Shown here: positions 16,773-26,998 of the stretch, in pieces | How positions within the stretch are numbered: the stretch's first letter is position 1 | Layout: every line of letters begins with the position of its first letter | DNA from: Kutzneria kofuensis | GTDB lineage: Bacteria > Actinomycetota > Actinomycetes > Mycobacteriales > Pseudonocardiaceae | Direction of reading: 5' to 3' | Length of the DNA: 64,000 bases | Assembly (NCBI RefSeq): GCF_014203355.1 | Contig: NZ_JACHIR010000001.1 | Span: 7,132,038-7,196,037, forward strand | The notes under the pieces: model-generated | Database searches by the model: none | Told to the model about the DNA's origin: nothing | Seen by the model: only the letters and a program-made list of their open reading frames with translations | Translations under genes and position numbers: made by a program

Positions 16773-18701
16773 ATGAGCGGGGCGGCGTCTGCCGTCGCGT
16801 TGACGGCTGCCGTTTATCTGTTGGTCGTCATCGTGCCGGGCCTGGTCATCGGATTGGCGTCGGGAATTCGCGGGTGGTTGCTCGCCGCGGCGGCGCCGGT
16901 GCTCACCTATGGTGTGATCGGAATCTTCGGCCCGTTGGCGCCGATGATCGGTGTTCGGTGGAATGCGCTCACATTATTGACGGCGAGCGTGCTGTGCGCG
17001 GTGGCGGCGCACGGCGTCCGGCGGCTGTTCCGTATGCCGGACGCGGCCAGACCACGCGTGACACTGGATTGGCCCAGGCCACGGCACTGGATGATGGCTG
17101 GTGCGGTGGCCATCGCGACCGGAGTCGGGCTGCTGGCGATGCTGCGCGCGAGCGGCTTCACAGCCATCCCGCAGTGGTGGGACGCCGAGTTCCACGCCAA
17201 TGCGGTGCGGTTCATCGCCGACACCGGCGACTCGTCACCGGCGGCTCTGGCCGCGATCAATTCGACGGGAAGCAGCAGCTTCTTCTATCCGAACGCCTAT
17301 CACGTGTTGGACGCCACCGTGGCCCAGATCGGTGGCTGGCCGATCCCGCAGGTGCTCGACGTGAGCAATGGATTCCAGGTCGGCCTGTTCAGTCTGTCGA
17401 TTTCAGTTCTGGTCGCGGAGATCACGAAGCGACCCGGCCTCGCCGCCGCTACGGCTCTTTTGGCCTGCGCGTTCACGCAATTCCCGTACGACACGCTCAC
17501 GTGGGGTCCGCTGTTCCCGTTCACCGCCGGCGTCGCGCTGAGCCCGGCGTTCCTCGCGCTGCTGTCCCGGGTGCTGACCTCGCCCACCAGCGGCACGATC
17601 ATCGCCACCGCCCTAGCCGGCATCGGCCTGACCGCGGTGCACCCCAGCATCACCGTCGCCGCCGCCATCCCGGCCGCCTTGTTCCTGGCCCAGCGCTGGA
17701 TCCGCGCCCGAAAGGTGCCGGCCGCCGATCTGCGCACGCTGCTGCTGGTCGCTGTGGTCGGCGGCGTTGCCGGTGTCTTCCAGGTGCTGGGGGTGCTCAC
17801 CGCCACCGGCGGCGCGGCCGTCACGTGGACGCCGGGCCTGAACGTGCCCGATGCCGCCGCGCAGTTCGTCACCGGCAGCCGGTCCACCGGCCTGCCCGCA
17901 GTGTGGCTGATCGCGCTGTGCGTCGCCGGCCTCGTCGGCCTGTTCCTGCTGGGTGGCGTGACCAAGCTGATCTGGTGGCTGCTCGGCGGCGCCGTGTTCG
18001 GCGTGCTGTTCGTGCTCGACGCGACCTCCGCCGCCCCGTGGGTACAGGCGATCACGCGGCCGTGGTGGAACGATTCGTGGCGGCTGTACGCGATCGGCGC
18101 GATGGGCCTGGTCGTGCTGGCCGCGGTCGGCCTGGTCACCGTTGCCGACCTGCTGTCACGGCTGGTGCCGCGGCTGCCCTCGGCCGTCGTGCTGGCGGTG
18201 GTCGCGCTGCTGGTGATCATCGCCACCAAGGGCCTCTACCTGAACCGCAACACCCAGCGGCTCGCCGTCGCGTTCCCCGACGGGCCGGTGGTCACGCACA
18301 CCGAGCAGGCCGCGATGCTGGAGCTGGCCAAGCTGGCCCCGGCCGGGTCGATGGTGATGAACGACCCGTACGACGGCTCGCCGTGGATGTGGGCGCTGGC
18401 CGGCGTGCACCCGGTGTTCGGGCACGCCCCGATCTTCCCGAACGACGCCGAGGCGGTCGGCCCGCAGCGGCTGCACCTGTTCCAGAGCTTCAACCGCCTG
18501 GACACCGACCCGGCCGTGCGGGCGTCGGTGCGGGAGCTGCACATCCGGTACGTCTTCCTGTCCGACGGCTCGATCACCGGCTCGACCGCCGGCCACTCGC
18601 CCGGGCTCACCGGCCTCGACCAGGTCAAGGGGCTCAGGCTGGTGTTCCGGAATTCCCAGGCCGAGATCTACCAGGTCACGTCCCAGATCGTGGACGGCTG
18701 A
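16773..18701 (+). CDS. DUF6541 polytopic membrane protein (GT-C-like)
   Basis: A 642-residue integral membrane protein with roughly a dozen hydrophobic segments spread over residues 1-500 and a soluble C-terminal domain. The first extracytoplasmic loop carries [18 protein letters not shown], an acidic pattern like the first loop of GT-C lipid-linked sugar transferases. The C-terminal part ([25 protein letters not shown]) matches the conserved end of the DUF6541 family of actinobacteria. A role in cell-envelope glycan or lipid transfer is inferred. ATG 16773 follows a GGGGGAAAT ribosome site and is preferred over a start at 16755. It lies 59 bases upstream of mshC on the same strand. Confidence 0.8.
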   Translation: MSGAASAVALTAAVYLLVVIVPGLVIGLASGIRGWLLAAAAPVLTYGVIGIFGPLAPMIGVRWNALTLLTASVLCAVAAHGVRRLFRMPDAARPRVTLDWPRPRHWMMAGAVAIATGVGLLAMLRASGFTAIPQWWDAEFHANAVRFIADTGDSSPAALAAINSTGSSSFFYPNAYHVLDATVAQIGGWPIPQVLDVSNGFQVGLFSLSISVLVAEITKRPGLAAATALLACAFTQFPYDTLTWGPLFPFTAGVALSPAFLALLSRVLTSPTSGTIIATALAGIGLTAVHPSITVAAAIPAALFLAQRWIRARKVPAADLRTLLLVAVVGGVAGVFQVLGVLTATGGAAVTWTPGLNVPDAAAQFVTGSRSTGLPAVWLIALCVAGLVGLFLLGGVTKLIWWLLGGAVFGVLFVLDATSAAPWVQAITRPWWNDSWRLYAIGAMGLVVLAAVGLVTVADLLSRLVPRLPSAVVLAVVALLVIIATKGLYLNRNTQRLAVAFPDGPVVTHTEQAAMLELAKLAPAGSMVMNDPYDGSPWMWALAGVHPVFGHAPIFPNDAEAVGPQRLHLFQSFNRLDTDPAVRASVRELHIRYVFLSDGSITGSTAGHSPGLTGLDQVKGLRLVFRNSQAEIYQVTSQIVDG

Positions 18702-18760
18702 CTCGGCCGGTCGGACGGGGCGTGCTGACCGGTCCCGTTGCCACAGTTAGTGTCGGGGGC

Positions 18761-19999
18761 ATGCAGACCTGGTCCTCAGTCCCGGTACCCCGGGTCCCCG
18801 GCACGCCCCGGCCCCTGCGGCTGTTCGACACCTCGACCGCGCAGGTCCGGCCGACCGCCCCCGGCGAGACGGCGACCATCTACGTCTGCGGGATCACCCC
18901 GTACGACGCGACCCACCTCGGCCACGCCGCCACGTACCTGGCGTTCGACCTCGTGCAGCGGCAGTGGCTGGACAACGGGCACCAGGTGCACTACGTGCAG
19001 AACGTGACCGACATCGACGACCCGCTGCTGGAGCGGGCCGAGCGCGACCAGGACGACTGGGTGGTGCTCGGCATGCGCGAGACCGCCCTGTTCCGGGAGG
19101 ACATGGTCGCGCTGCGGGTGCTGCCGCCGCGCGAGTTCGTCGGCGCCGTGGAGGCCATCCCGGAGATCGTCGAGGCCATCGGCAAGCTGCTGGCCAGCGG
19201 CGCCGCCTACCGGGCCGACGACCCCGAGTACCCCGACGTCTACTTCGACCGGAACGCGTCGGGGCACTTCGGCTACGAGTCCAACTACGACATCCCCACC
19301 ATGACCGAGTTCTTCGCCGAGCGCGGCGGCGACCCCGACCGCGTCGGCAAGCGGGACCCGCTCGACGCGCTGCTGTGGCGGATGGCCCGGCCGGGCGAGC
19401 CGTCGTGGGAGTCCGAGCTCGGCGCCGGCCGGCCCGGCTGGCACATCGAGTGCAGCGCCATCGCCCTCAACCGCCTCGGCGACGGCTTCGACGTCCAGGG
19501 CGGCGGGTCCGACCTGGTGTTCCCGCACCACGAGTTCAGCGCCGCCCACGCCGAGGCCCTCACCGGCAAGCACCCCTTCGCCCGGCACTACGCCCACGCC
19601 GGCATGATCGGTCTCGACGGCGAGAAGATGTCGAAGTCCCGCGGCAACCTCGTCTTCGTGTCGCGCCTTCGGGCCGACGAGGTCGACCCCGGCGCCATCC
19701 GGCTCGCCCTGTTCGCCGGGCACTACCGTCAGGACCGGGCGTGGACCTCGGACCTGCTGTCCGACGCTCAGGCGCGCCTGGCCCGGTGGCGCGAGGCGGT
19801 GGCGCTGCCGTCCGCTCAGGACGCCACCGACACCGTGGCCCGGCTGCGTGACCACCTGTCCGACGACCTCGACACGCCGAAGGCGCTGGCCGCCGTGGAC
19901 GCGTGGGTCGAGCAGGCGCTGACCCACGGCGGCGGGGACGCCGACGCCCCGGGCCTGATCCGCACCGCCGTCGACGCGCTGCTGGGCATCGAGCTCTGA
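18761..19999 (+). CDS. mshC: cysteine:1-D-myo-inositol 2-amino-2-deoxy-alpha-D-glucopyranoside ligase
   Basis: The 412-residue MshC ligase, which joins cysteine to GlcN-inositol using ATP in mycothiol biosynthesis. It is a cysteinyl-tRNA synthetase relative without the tRNA-binding C-terminus. Evidence: [21 protein letters not shown] start, the metal and substrate segment [19 protein letters not shown] (HIGH-like), WHIECSAIA, the pocket [16 protein letters not shown], and KMSKS at residues 289-293. The length matches MshC and is shorter than CysS. The enzyme is diagnostic of mycothiol-producing actinobacteria. A perfect 13-bp hairpin follows the stop, so the gene probably ends its transcript. 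Confidence 0.96.
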   Translation: MQTWSSVPVPRVPGTPRPLRLFDTSTAQVRPTAPGETATIYVCGITPYDATHLGHAATYLAFDLVQRQWLDNGHQVHYVQNVTDIDDPLLERAERDQDDWVVLGMRETALFREDMVALRVLPPREFVGAVEAIPEIVEAIGKLLASGAAYRADDPEYPDVYFDRNASGHFGYESNYDIPTMTEFFAERGGDPDRVGKRDPLDALLWRMARPGEPSWESELGAGRPGWHIECSAIALNRLGDGFDVQGGGSDLVFPHHEFSAAHAEALTGKHPFARHYAHAGMIGLDGEKMSKSRGNLVFVSRLRADEVDPGAIRLALFAGHYRQDRAWTSDLLSDAQARLARWREAVALPSAQDATDTVARLRDHLSDDLDTPKALAAVDAWVEQALTHGGGDADAPGLIRTAVDALLGIEL

Positions 20000-20004
20000 C
20001 ACCG

Positions 20005-20037
20005 CGGGTGTCCCTGGGCCTTTGCCCCAGGGACACC
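20005..20037 (+). terminator. perfect 13-bp hairpin after mshC
   Basis: GGGTGTCCCTGGG (20005-20017) pairs exactly with CCCAGGGACACCC (20025-20037) across a 7-base loop. It begins 6 bases after the mshC stop and lacks a T-tract. A strong intrinsic-terminator-like structure. Confidence 0.85.
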
Positions 20038-20159
20038 CCGGAAAGTAAGGGATTCTTCGCCTATTTGGTCGAGGCTCGCCTCATTCTCCTTCGCGTTGCG
20101 ATCATGGTGGTGGGGTGGCAGCGTCGTTTCCGCCGAACACGACGCCATGAGGAGTACTC

Positions 20160-20462
20160 ATGACCACCACGGAAATGCCCGTAGTCAGCGAGTGCACAGT
20201 CACGGGCTGTTCGTACAACCACGACGGATGCCACGCCTTCGCGATCACGGTCAGCGGCGAGCACGGCAGCGCCGACTGCGCGACCTTCATCCCGCTGGCC
20301 CGCAAGGGAGGCCTGCCGATGGCGGTGGCCCAGGTGGGCGCCTGCTCCCGGAGCGACTGCACGCACAACCGGGACCTGGAGTGCACGGCCCCCGGCGGCG
20401 TGCGCGTCGCGCCCGGCGATGGCGGGCACGCGAGCAACTGCATGACCTACGCCCCGGCGTAG
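20160..20462 (+). CDS. DUF1540-domain cysteine-rich small protein
   Basis: A 100-residue soluble protein with two DUF1540-like cysteine modules. The first is CTVTGCSYNHDGCHAFAITV...ADCATF; the second is CSRSDCTHNRDLECTAPGGV...SNCMTY. Each has four regularly spaced Cys, consistent with small metal-binding knuckles. The function of DUF1540 is unknown; metal binding is inferred. The ATG at 20160 follows GAGGAG at good spacing. Its 3' end overlaps the convergent methyltransferase gene by 16 bases. Confidence 0.78.
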   Translation: MTTTEMPVVSECTVTGCSYNHDGCHAFAITVSGEHGSADCATFIPLARKGGLPMAVAQVGACSRSDCTHNRDLECTAPGGVRVAPGDGGHASNCMTYAPA

Positions 20463-21199
20463 CCGGCCGACCTCGCCGTGAACACCGCGAAGCTGGGGCT
20501 GCGGCGGAGGTCGGCCCAGAACTCCTCGCCACGGTCGTCGTCCGGGACGACCGTGGGGGCGCGCCGCACGTCGACGAGGCCGGCTCGCTGCAACGCGCCG
20601 TCGAAGGCGCCGGGCGGCCAGAAGTAGGAGTCGAAGGCGAAGGCGGGGGCGTCGAGGACCCGGACGGAGACGGGCTGCCGGAAGGTGGCCTTTGCGGTCT
20701 TGACGACGTCGTAGCCGTAGCGGCCGTAGGGGCCGGCGAGGATGTCGAAGTCGGCGTCGGGGTTCGGCACCAGCACGACGAGGGTGCCGCCGGGGGCGAG
20801 GTTCGACGCCAGGTTGGCGGTCATGCCGTCCAGCGCCGAGGGATCGTCGGCGTAGCCGAGCAGCCAGACGGCGGTGACGACGTCGAAGCGGCCGAGGACG
20901 GGCAGGGCGGTGGCGTCGTGTTGTAGGTACTCGATGCCGCGAGGCTGCTTGCCCTCGACGTACCGCGCGTACGCCAGCATCTCGGCGGCGGAGTCGACGC
21001 CGACGACCCGGGCGGCCCCGAGGTCGACGAACTTGCGGGGATAGAAGCCGGTCCCGCAGGCGACGTCCAGCACGGACTTGCCGGTGAGGTCGGGCAGCGC
21101 GGACAGGAAGGTGGCCTGCTCGGCCAGGCCGGTGGGAATGTGCTTGGCGCGCTCGTAGGTCTGGCCGAGCGCGTCGTACTGCTCGTCGGAATCCGCCAT
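20447..21199 (-). CDS. class I SAM-dependent methyltransferase
   Basis: A 250-residue Rossmann-fold methyltransferase starting at ATG 21199. Motif I is VLDVACGTGFYP, followed by the acidic ribose-binding residue in VVGVDSAAEML, the adenine-contact segment YLQHDATALP, and motif IV-like FDVVTAVWLLGYA. The C-terminal segment has PPGAFDGALQRAGLVDV. Such enzymes methylate small molecules such as quinones, polyketides or amino acids; nothing nearby names the substrate. It converges with the DUF1540 gene with a short tail overlap, and is divergent from the ATPase gene at 21313 across a gap of 113 bases. Confidence 0.85.
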   Translation of the reverse strand: MADSDEQYDALGQTYERAKHIPTGLAEQATFLSALPDLTGKSVLDVACGTGFYPRKFVDLGAARVVGVDSAAEMLAYARYVEGKQPRGIEYLQHDATALPVLGRFDVVTAVWLLGYADDPSALDGMTANLASNLAPGGTLVVLVPNPDADFDILAGPYGRYGYDVVKTAKATFRQPVSVRVLDAPAFAFDSYFWPPGAFDGALQRAGLVDVRRAPTVVPDDDRGEEFWADLRRSPSFAVFTARSAGYAGA

Positions 21200-21312
21200 G
21201 GGCACGAACGGTAGTGGCAAACGACCCGCACGAACGGGCAGAGCCGGCCTGACGCGTGCTCACCCGTGCAGCGGATGCGCCCGCCGACTCCGCCCCGGCA
21301 GGCTTGTCGACC

Positions 21313-22869
21313 ATGACCGACGGGCGGCAGCGGCATGTCAACCAGGCGCTCATGCGCATCCCGCGCCGCGCCGAGAGCACCGATCGGTACACGCTGGCCA
21401 CGACGTACGTGGCGGCGGGATCGTTCTCGGCGATGCTGAACTCGGAGGACCACCAGATCCTGTACGGGCGCAGGGGCACGGGTAAGACCCACGCACTGCT
21501 CCATCTCAGCGACCTGGTCGAACGGACCGGCGACGTGGCCGTGTACGTGGATCTCCGCACCATCGGCTCCGCCGGCGGCCTCTACGCCGACAGCACGCTC
21601 ACGCCGTCCGCCCGTGGCACGCATCTGCTCGTGGACACGTTGGAGGCGATTCACGAGGAGCTGCTCACCGTCGCGATGGAACGCGAGGTCGGCGACCAGG
21701 ACGCGTTGCTGCGGGCCCTGGACGCCCTCGTCGACGCGGCCACGGCGGTCGAGGTGGTCGGCCAGGTGGAGGCGGAAACCCGAGTGGGGGAGAAGGAACA
21801 GCGCGGCGCCGGCGTCGAACTGTCCGTGTCCGCGACGCCCGGTGGGCGCTTCATCGCGGGGCAGCGGCGGTCCGTGCGGGCCGAGAGCCGGCTGCGGCGG
21901 ACCGGCGTCGAGCGCCACCACGTGCTGTTCGGGCCGCTGAGCCGCGCCCTGAGAGCCGTGACATCGGCGATGCGCCCCGGCCGGTTGTGGCTGCTGCTCG
22001 ACGAGTGGAGCAGCCTGCCCCTCGATCTGCAGCCGCTGCTGGCGGACCTGCTGCGCCGCGGCGTGCTGCCGGTGCCCGGCATCACCGTCAAGATCGCGGC
22101 GATCGAACGGCGGTCCCGGTTCTTCCTGCCCACCGGCGGCGACTACCTGGGCATCGAGGTCGGCTCCGACGCGGCGTCCGCGGTCAGCCTGGACGACTTC
22201 ATGATCTTCGACCACACCCAGAACCGGGCGCAGGAGTTCTTCGGGCAGCTGTTCTTCAACCACGCCGGGCCGCGACTGGCCACCATGGTGCGGGAACCGC
22301 CCGCCACCGCGGAAGCCTTCGTCGCGGAGGCCTTCCGGCGCGGCGCGTTCGCCGAACTGGTGCGGGCGGCGGAGGGGGTGCCGCGGGACGCGATCAACAT
22401 CGCCGCCCTGGCCGCGCAACACGCCAACGCCGAGCCGATCGCGCTCGCGGACGTGCGCAACGCCGCCAAGGACTGGTACCTGCGGGACAAGCAGAACGCG
22501 TTGACCGTCAACGAACCCGCGCGGCGGACGCTGCAGCTGCTCGTCGACGAGGTCGTGGGCAACCGGCGGTCCCGCACGTTCGTGCTCGACCAGCTGGGGT
22601 ACGCCGCGTACGAGACGATCGACGAGCTGTACGACGCCCGGCTGCTGCACCTGCTGCGGCGCGGCATCGTGGACCCTCATCACCCCGGCCGGCTCTACGA
22701 CGGCTTCGCCATCGACTACGGCTGCTATGTGGCGCTGTTGCTGGTGGGGGAGCAGACCTTCCGGGTCCGCGACCGCGGCGGCTGGCTCAGCTCGCCCAAG
22801 GGCGTCCCGCCGGACGGCTTCAGCCTGTCCAGGGTGGCGGTGGACCTGCCCGCCCTGCTCGGCGAGTGA
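21313..22869 (+). CDS. orphan P-loop ATPase (ORC/STAND-like)
   Basis: A 518-residue ATPase. The Walker A motif is GRRGTGKTHAL (Lys58) and the Walker B motif is LWLLLDEWSSLP (Asp230, Glu231). A long helical insertion rich in Glu and Arg lies between them (about residues 110-200). The C-terminal part has the layout of a winged helix: DELYDARLLHLLRRGIVDP, then a beta hairpin. The architecture resembles ATPases used as molecular switches or helper proteins of mobile-element and defence loci, but no partner gene is present. The ATG 21313 is chosen; an upstream GTG at 21256 is possible. It converges with the phospholipase D-like gene. Confidence 0.7.
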   Translation: MTDGRQRHVNQALMRIPRRAESTDRYTLATTYVAAGSFSAMLNSEDHQILYGRRGTGKTHALLHLSDLVERTGDVAVYVDLRTIGSAGGLYADSTLTPSARGTHLLVDTLEAIHEELLTVAMEREVGDQDALLRALDALVDAATAVEVVGQVEAETRVGEKEQRGAGVELSVSATPGGRFIAGQRRSVRAESRLRRTGVERHHVLFGPLSRALRAVTSAMRPGRLWLLLDEWSSLPLDLQPLLADLLRRGVLPVPGITVKIAAIERRSRFFLPTGGDYLGIEVGSDAASAVSLDDFMIFDHTQNRAQEFFGQLFFNHAGPRLATMVREPPATAEAFVAEAFRRGAFAELVRAAEGVPRDAINIAALAAQHANAEPIALADVRNAAKDWYLRDKQNALTVNEPARRTLQLLVDEVVGNRRSRTFVLDQLGYAAYETIDELYDARLLHLLRRGIVDPHHPGRLYDGFAIDYGCYVALLLVGEQTFRVRDRGGWLSSPKGVPPDGFSLSRVAVDLPALLGE

Positions 22870-22903
22870 CCGGGTGTGCCGGAAACCTCCATTCGGTGTG
22901 CCG

Positions 22904-24004
22904 CTAAGCGTGACTCGCGAGTTTGGGGGTGTAGGCGTCGACCAGTTGGTGGATGTAGGCGGCGTAGGAGTCGGCGATCTTCGCGGCCGTGATGCGCAGC
23001 TGGTTCTCGGCGTTGCCCTCCGCGTTGGCGCTGAAGTTGTACGAGCCGGTGGCCACGGTGTCGTCGCTGACCAACACCTTGAGGTGCATGAAGTCGTGCA
23101 CGGCGGTCGGTGAGTACGGAGTGGACTTCTTGCCGACCAGCTTGGCCGACACCGTCTTCCAGTCGGCCAACGCCTGCGCCGACGCCGCCGACTTGCTCTG
23201 CGCCCACTCGTGGGCGATCGGCCCCATCTGCCCGGCGTCGTACATGCCGGTCAGGTGCACGCCGGCGCCGACCGCCGTGGCCAGCGCCGACAACAGCGCG
23301 TGCGAGGTGATCACCATGGACGCGATCACCAGCCGGTGGCGCACGCCGGTGACCAGGCCGACCAGGTCGGCGTCCATCGCCGGTCCCTCCCCGGGAGCGA
23401 ACGACCAGGCGACGGTCTCGTCGTCGATGGTGGTGACGCCACGGTCGCCGATGCCGGTGCGCCGGATGTCGCCGGACTGCCACAGCTGCTCGAAGTCCTG
23501 CTCGTACGCCGAGGCCAACACCGTCGAGGTGAACCGCAGGACGTTGTTCTCCTGACGGGTCCACGCGTCGTCGGTGAAGTTGGCCGAGCCGGTCCACACC
23601 CGCCGGCCGTCCAGGACCACGTACTTGTTGTGCATCAGCTTGCCGGACGGGGTGGTGACGGGCCGCAGCGCCACCTGGCTGCCGGCGAAGTGGGAATGCA
23701 GCCACTGCGCGGTGCCAGGTGGTGCGGGGTCGGCGCCGAGCGCGGCGAATCCGGTGGCCGGTTTGCTTGCGTCGTAAGCGATCCGGACGTCCACGCCGCC
23801 GGCGGCGGCGTCTCTCAGCGCCGACACCACGGGCTTGGCCAGGGCGTCGCCGAGGCGGAAGTCGTAGATCGCGATGTGTACGCTGGTCCTGGCGCCGGCG
23901 ATGAAGGTGGCCAGCTGGGCGGCGATGCGGGACGGTTGGGCGGCCTGGCCGCCGTGGCCGGTGTCCCGGAGCAGCGTGATCTCGGTGTTCGTCATGGGGT
24001 CCAT
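22904..24004 (-). CDS. phospholipase D-like protein with two HKD motifs
   Basis: A 366-residue member of the phospholipase D superfamily with both catalytic motifs. The first is HNKYVVLDGRRVWTGSANFT (His about 125) and the second HLKVLVSDDTVATGSYNFS (His about 307). The two halves form one active site that cleaves phosphodiester bonds through a phospho-His intermediate; the substrate may be lipid, nucleic acid or something else. No signal peptide or membrane segment is visible, so a cytosolic role is likely. Two starts are possible (24004 or 23995). It lies 72 bases after the AfsR-type gene on the same strand, so it may be transcribed with that regulator. Confidence 0.85.
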   Translation of the reverse strand: MDPMTNTEITLLRDTGHGGQAAQPSRIAAQLATFIAGARTSVHIAIYDFRLGDALAKPVVSALRDAAAGGVDVRIAYDASKPATGFAALGADPAPPGTAQWLHSHFAGSQVALRPVTTPSGKLMHNKYVVLDGRRVWTGSANFTDDAWTRQENNVLRFTSTVLASAYEQDFEQLWQSGDIRRTGIGDRGVTTIDDETVAWSFAPGEGPAMDADLVGLVTGVRHRLVIASMVITSHALLSALATAVGAGVHLTGMYDAGQMGPIAHEWAQSKSAASAQALADWKTVSAKLVGKKSTPYSPTAVHDFMHLKVLVSDDTVATGSYNFSANAEGNAENQLRITAAKIADSYAAYIHQLVDAYTPKLASHA

Positions 24005-24076
24005 GACAGGCTTCGGACTGTCCCAACGGGACCGCCGGACGAGTGGAACCACCCGGCGGCCGTTCGGCTGAACCCT

Positions 24077-26998
24077 TCACCCGGCGGCGGTACGGCCCAT
24101 CTCGACGAGCAGCTGGGCGACCTCGTCGCCCTCGGCCAACCCGTGCTCGGCGAGGATCTGCCTGGTCTCGTGCAGGCAGGCGGCAGCCCGGTCGGTCTGG
24201 CCAAGAGTGGCCAGGGCGCGACCCAGAGTGGCCAGCGCCCGCGCCTGGGCCCGGGCGAAGCCGATCTCCTTGGCCAGCATGGTGGCCTGGTCGGCGGCGG
24301 TCGCGGCGGCCTTGGCGTCGCCGGCCCGGAGGCGGGCGTCGGCGATCCGGATCAGGGTGTTGGCCTCGACGTAGCGGATGCCGAGTTCGCGGCTCAACGC
24401 CAAGGCGTCGACGTAGCAGGCCATCGCGTCCTCGGCACGGCCGGAGGCCTGCAGGGCGGTGCCGCGCTGCAGGAGGATCTGCGTCTCGCCCATACGGTCG
24501 CCGAGTTCGCGGTACAGCGTCAGCCCGAGCGCCCCGGCGTTGACGGCCTCGATGAGCCGGTCCACCTTCACGTACGAGTGGGTGAGGTTGCCAAGGGTGT
24601 TGGCCTCGGCTGAGCGGTTTCCGTTGGTGCGCTGGAGTTCCAGCGTCTCCCGGAACAGCTCGACGGCCGCGGCCGGGTCACCGTCGGAGTCGAGTGCCAA
24701 TGCCCGCACGGTCATCGCCTCGGCCAGCAGGTGCGGCGAACCGTGCCGAGTGGACAGTTCGATGGCCCGGTCCACGTGCTCCCGCGCGGCCGCGCCACCG
24801 CCGAGCTGCCACAGCCCGCCGCCGAGCATGTACCGGGCGGCGGCCTCGGCCAGCGGCAGACCGGCGCGTTCCGCCCGGGTGGCAACGAGCCGGCCGAGCG
24901 TGACGATCTCGTGCCACGCGTAAGCCCGCTCCAGCAAGGGATCCAGGCCCAGCAGCACGTCGGCGACGAGTCCGACCAGCTCGGGCATCTGCTCGATCGC
25001 CTGCCGCAGCACGGAAAGCACGAAGTCGCGGTCCTGGTCGAACCACGCGTGAGCCTCGTCGGCGCCGGCGAAGGCGATGTCACTCGACGAGCGGGGGGTG
25101 AGCAGGTCGGCGATCCGATGACCGGGTCGCACGACGAGATAGGCGTTGCGCACGGTCGCCAGCAGGAAGTCCAGCAGCCGCCCCATCGCCGCGACGGTGT
25201 CGTCCTGCTCGACGCCGCGGTCCCGGGCGAACACCCGCACCAGGTCGTGGAAGCGGTATCGGCCGACCCGCGGCGACTGCACGAGCCCGGCGTCCACGAG
25301 CCGGTCCAACTCGTCCTCGGTGTCGTACTCGTCGAGGTCGAGCAGCGCCGCCGCGGCGGTCAGCGGCACGGTCTCGGCCTCCGGTAACGCCAACAGCCGG
25401 AACGCGCGGGCCTGGGCCGGCGGCAGCTGGTCGTAGCCGAGCCGGAAGCACGCCTGCACGTCCAGATCCCCGGCCCGTAGCTGGGACAGCCGCCGCCGCT
25501 CGTCGGACAGCCGCCGCACGCTGTCCTCGACGCGTGCGCCGGGCCGGGCCAGCAGCCGGCAGGCGATCACCCGGACCGCCAGCGGGAGATGCCCGCACAG
25601 CGCGACGAGATCGCGCGCCGCCTCGGGCTCGGCGGCGATCCGCTCCTCGCCGACCACACCGGCCAGCAGCCGCATCGCCTCGTCCGGCCGGAACGCGTCG
25701 AGGTCGACGGTCATCGCCGGCACCGCGGCCAGCCGCACCCGGCTGGTCAGGATCGCGGCGCTGGTGGGATAGCCCGGCAGCAGCGGCGTCACCTGGGCGG
25801 CGTCCCGCGCGTTGTCCAGCAGGACCAACACCTTCCGCCGGGCCAGCGTGGTGCGGTACAGGGCGGCGCGGGCGGCCTCGTCCTCGGGCACCGTGTTCTC
25901 CGGCACGCCCAGCGACCGCAGGAAGTAGCCGAGCACGTCGTGCGGCTCGGCCGGCCGGTCGGACGCGCCGCCGAGATCCACGTACAGCTGCCCATCCGAG
26001 AAGTGTTCACGGACGGCGTGCGCGACATGCACCGCCAGCGCGGTCTTGCCGGCGCCGCCGATGCCGTGCACCGCGCACACCGGCACGGCCTGGCCCGCGG
26101 GCGCGGTGAGCCGGCCGACGACCGCGGCGACCAGCTCGCTCCTCCCGGTGAAATCCGCGGTGTCGGCCGGCAGCTGCGCCGGGATCGCCGCGACCGGGGC
26201 GGCCGCCGGCTGGGCCGGGCGGGGGAGCAGGGTGGGGTCCGAGCGCAGGATTCGCTCGTGCAGCTCGGTGAGCCGGGGATCCGGATCGATCCCCAGCTCC
26301 TCGGCCAGGACCTTCCTCGTGTCCACGAAGACGGCGAGCGCCTCGGCCTGCCGCCCGGACTGGTACAGCGCCCGCATCTGCAAGGCGCGCAGGTTCTCCC
26401 GCAGCGGGTGCTCGGCGGTCAGCGGGGTGAGATCGGCGACGGCGGTCGCCCATTCGCCCAACTCCAGGTCCAGCTCGATGCGCTGCTCCAGAACGCTCAA
26501 GCGGCGCTGGATCAGGTGCTCCCGCTGGCTGTCGACGTACGGGCCGGTCAGCCCGGCCAGCGGCGTGCCGCGCCAGCGCGCCGCCGCCTGCGTCAACAGG
26601 TCGTGCGCCTGCGCAAGGTCGCCCGCTCGGCGCGCGGTCTGCGCGGCCGCCACCTCTTGTTCGACGTTTTCGACATCCACAGTGCCTTCGGGCAGCCGGA
26701 GAACATACGCGGTGCCCACGGAGACGAGCAGGCTGGGGCCGCCGGCGGTGCGGTGCTCGGGTTCGAGAAGCGTGCGCAGCCGGGAGACGTAGGTGCGGAC
26801 GGCGCCGGTCGCGGCCTTCGGCGGATTCTCGCCCCACAGCGCCAGGATCAGCTCGTCGATGTCGACCGGGCGTTCGCCGCGCAGCAGCAGGACGGCCAGC
26901 GCGGCGCGCTGCTGCGGGCTGCCGAGGGTGAGCTCCTGGCCGCCCCGCCAGCCCCGGAGCGGTCCCAACACGGTGAACGCGAGAGCGTGCTCGGCCAC
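24077..26998 (-). CDS. AfsR/SARP-family regulator (BTAD, NB-ARC, TPR), next to the T7SS cluster
   Basis: A 973-residue regulator with the same order of domains as the AfsR-type gene at 7944. It has a winged helix (LAFTVLGPLRGWRGGQE, VDIDELILALWGENPP, VRTYVSRLRTLLEP), an activation domain ending near residue 250 (AEELGIDPDPRLTELHE), an NTPase with HGIGGAGKTALAVH (Lys318) and KVLVLLDNARDA, and C-terminal TPR helices. It faces away from eccC across the 728-bp non-coding region. It could therefore regulate the secretion cluster from that shared region, a link inferred from position only. The phospholipase D-like gene follows it on the same strand. Confidence 0.88.
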   Translation of the reverse strand: MAEHALAFTVLGPLRGWRGGQELTLGSPQQRAALAVLLLRGERPVDIDELILALWGENPPKAATGAVRTYVSRLRTLLEPEHRTAGGPSLLVSVGTAYVLRLPEGTVDVENVEQEVAAAQTARRAGDLAQAHDLLTQAAARWRGTPLAGLTGPYVDSQREHLIQRRLSVLEQRIELDLELGEWATAVADLTPLTAEHPLRENLRALQMRALYQSGRQAEALAVFVDTRKVLAEELGIDPDPRLTELHERILRSDPTLLPRPAQPAAAPVAAIPAQLPADTADFTGRSELVAAVVGRLTAPAGQAVPVCAVHGIGGAGKTALAVHVAHAVREHFSDGQLYVDLGGASDRPAEPHDVLGYFLRSLGVPENTVPEDEAARAALYRTTLARRKVLVLLDNARDAAQVTPLLPGYPTSAAILTSRVRLAAVPAMTVDLDAFRPDEAMRLLAGVVGEERIAAEPEAARDLVALCGHLPLAVRVIACRLLARPGARVEDSVRRLSDERRRLSQLRAGDLDVQACFRLGYDQLPPAQARAFRLLALPEAETVPLTAAAALLDLDEYDTEDELDRLVDAGLVQSPRVGRYRFHDLVRVFARDRGVEQDDTVAAMGRLLDFLLATVRNAYLVVRPGHRIADLLTPRSSSDIAFAGADEAHAWFDQDRDFVLSVLRQAIEQMPELVGLVADVLLGLDPLLERAYAWHEIVTLGRLVATRAERAGLPLAEAAARYMLGGGLWQLGGGAAAREHVDRAIELSTRHGSPHLLAEAMTVRALALDSDGDPAAAVELFRETLELQRTNGNRSAEANTLGNLTHSYVKVDRLIEAVNAGALGLTLYRELGDRMGETQILLQRGTALQASGRAEDAMACYVDALALSRELGIRYVEANTLIRIADARLRAGDAKAAATAADQATMLAKEIGFARAQARALATLGRALATLGQTDRAAACLHETRQILAEHGLAEGDEVAQLLVEMGRTAAG

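Noticed and set aside
20041-20159. Possible iron-box-like sequence before the DUF1540 gene
   Set aside because: Only loose resemblance to the DmdR/IdeR consensus; too many mismatches to report.
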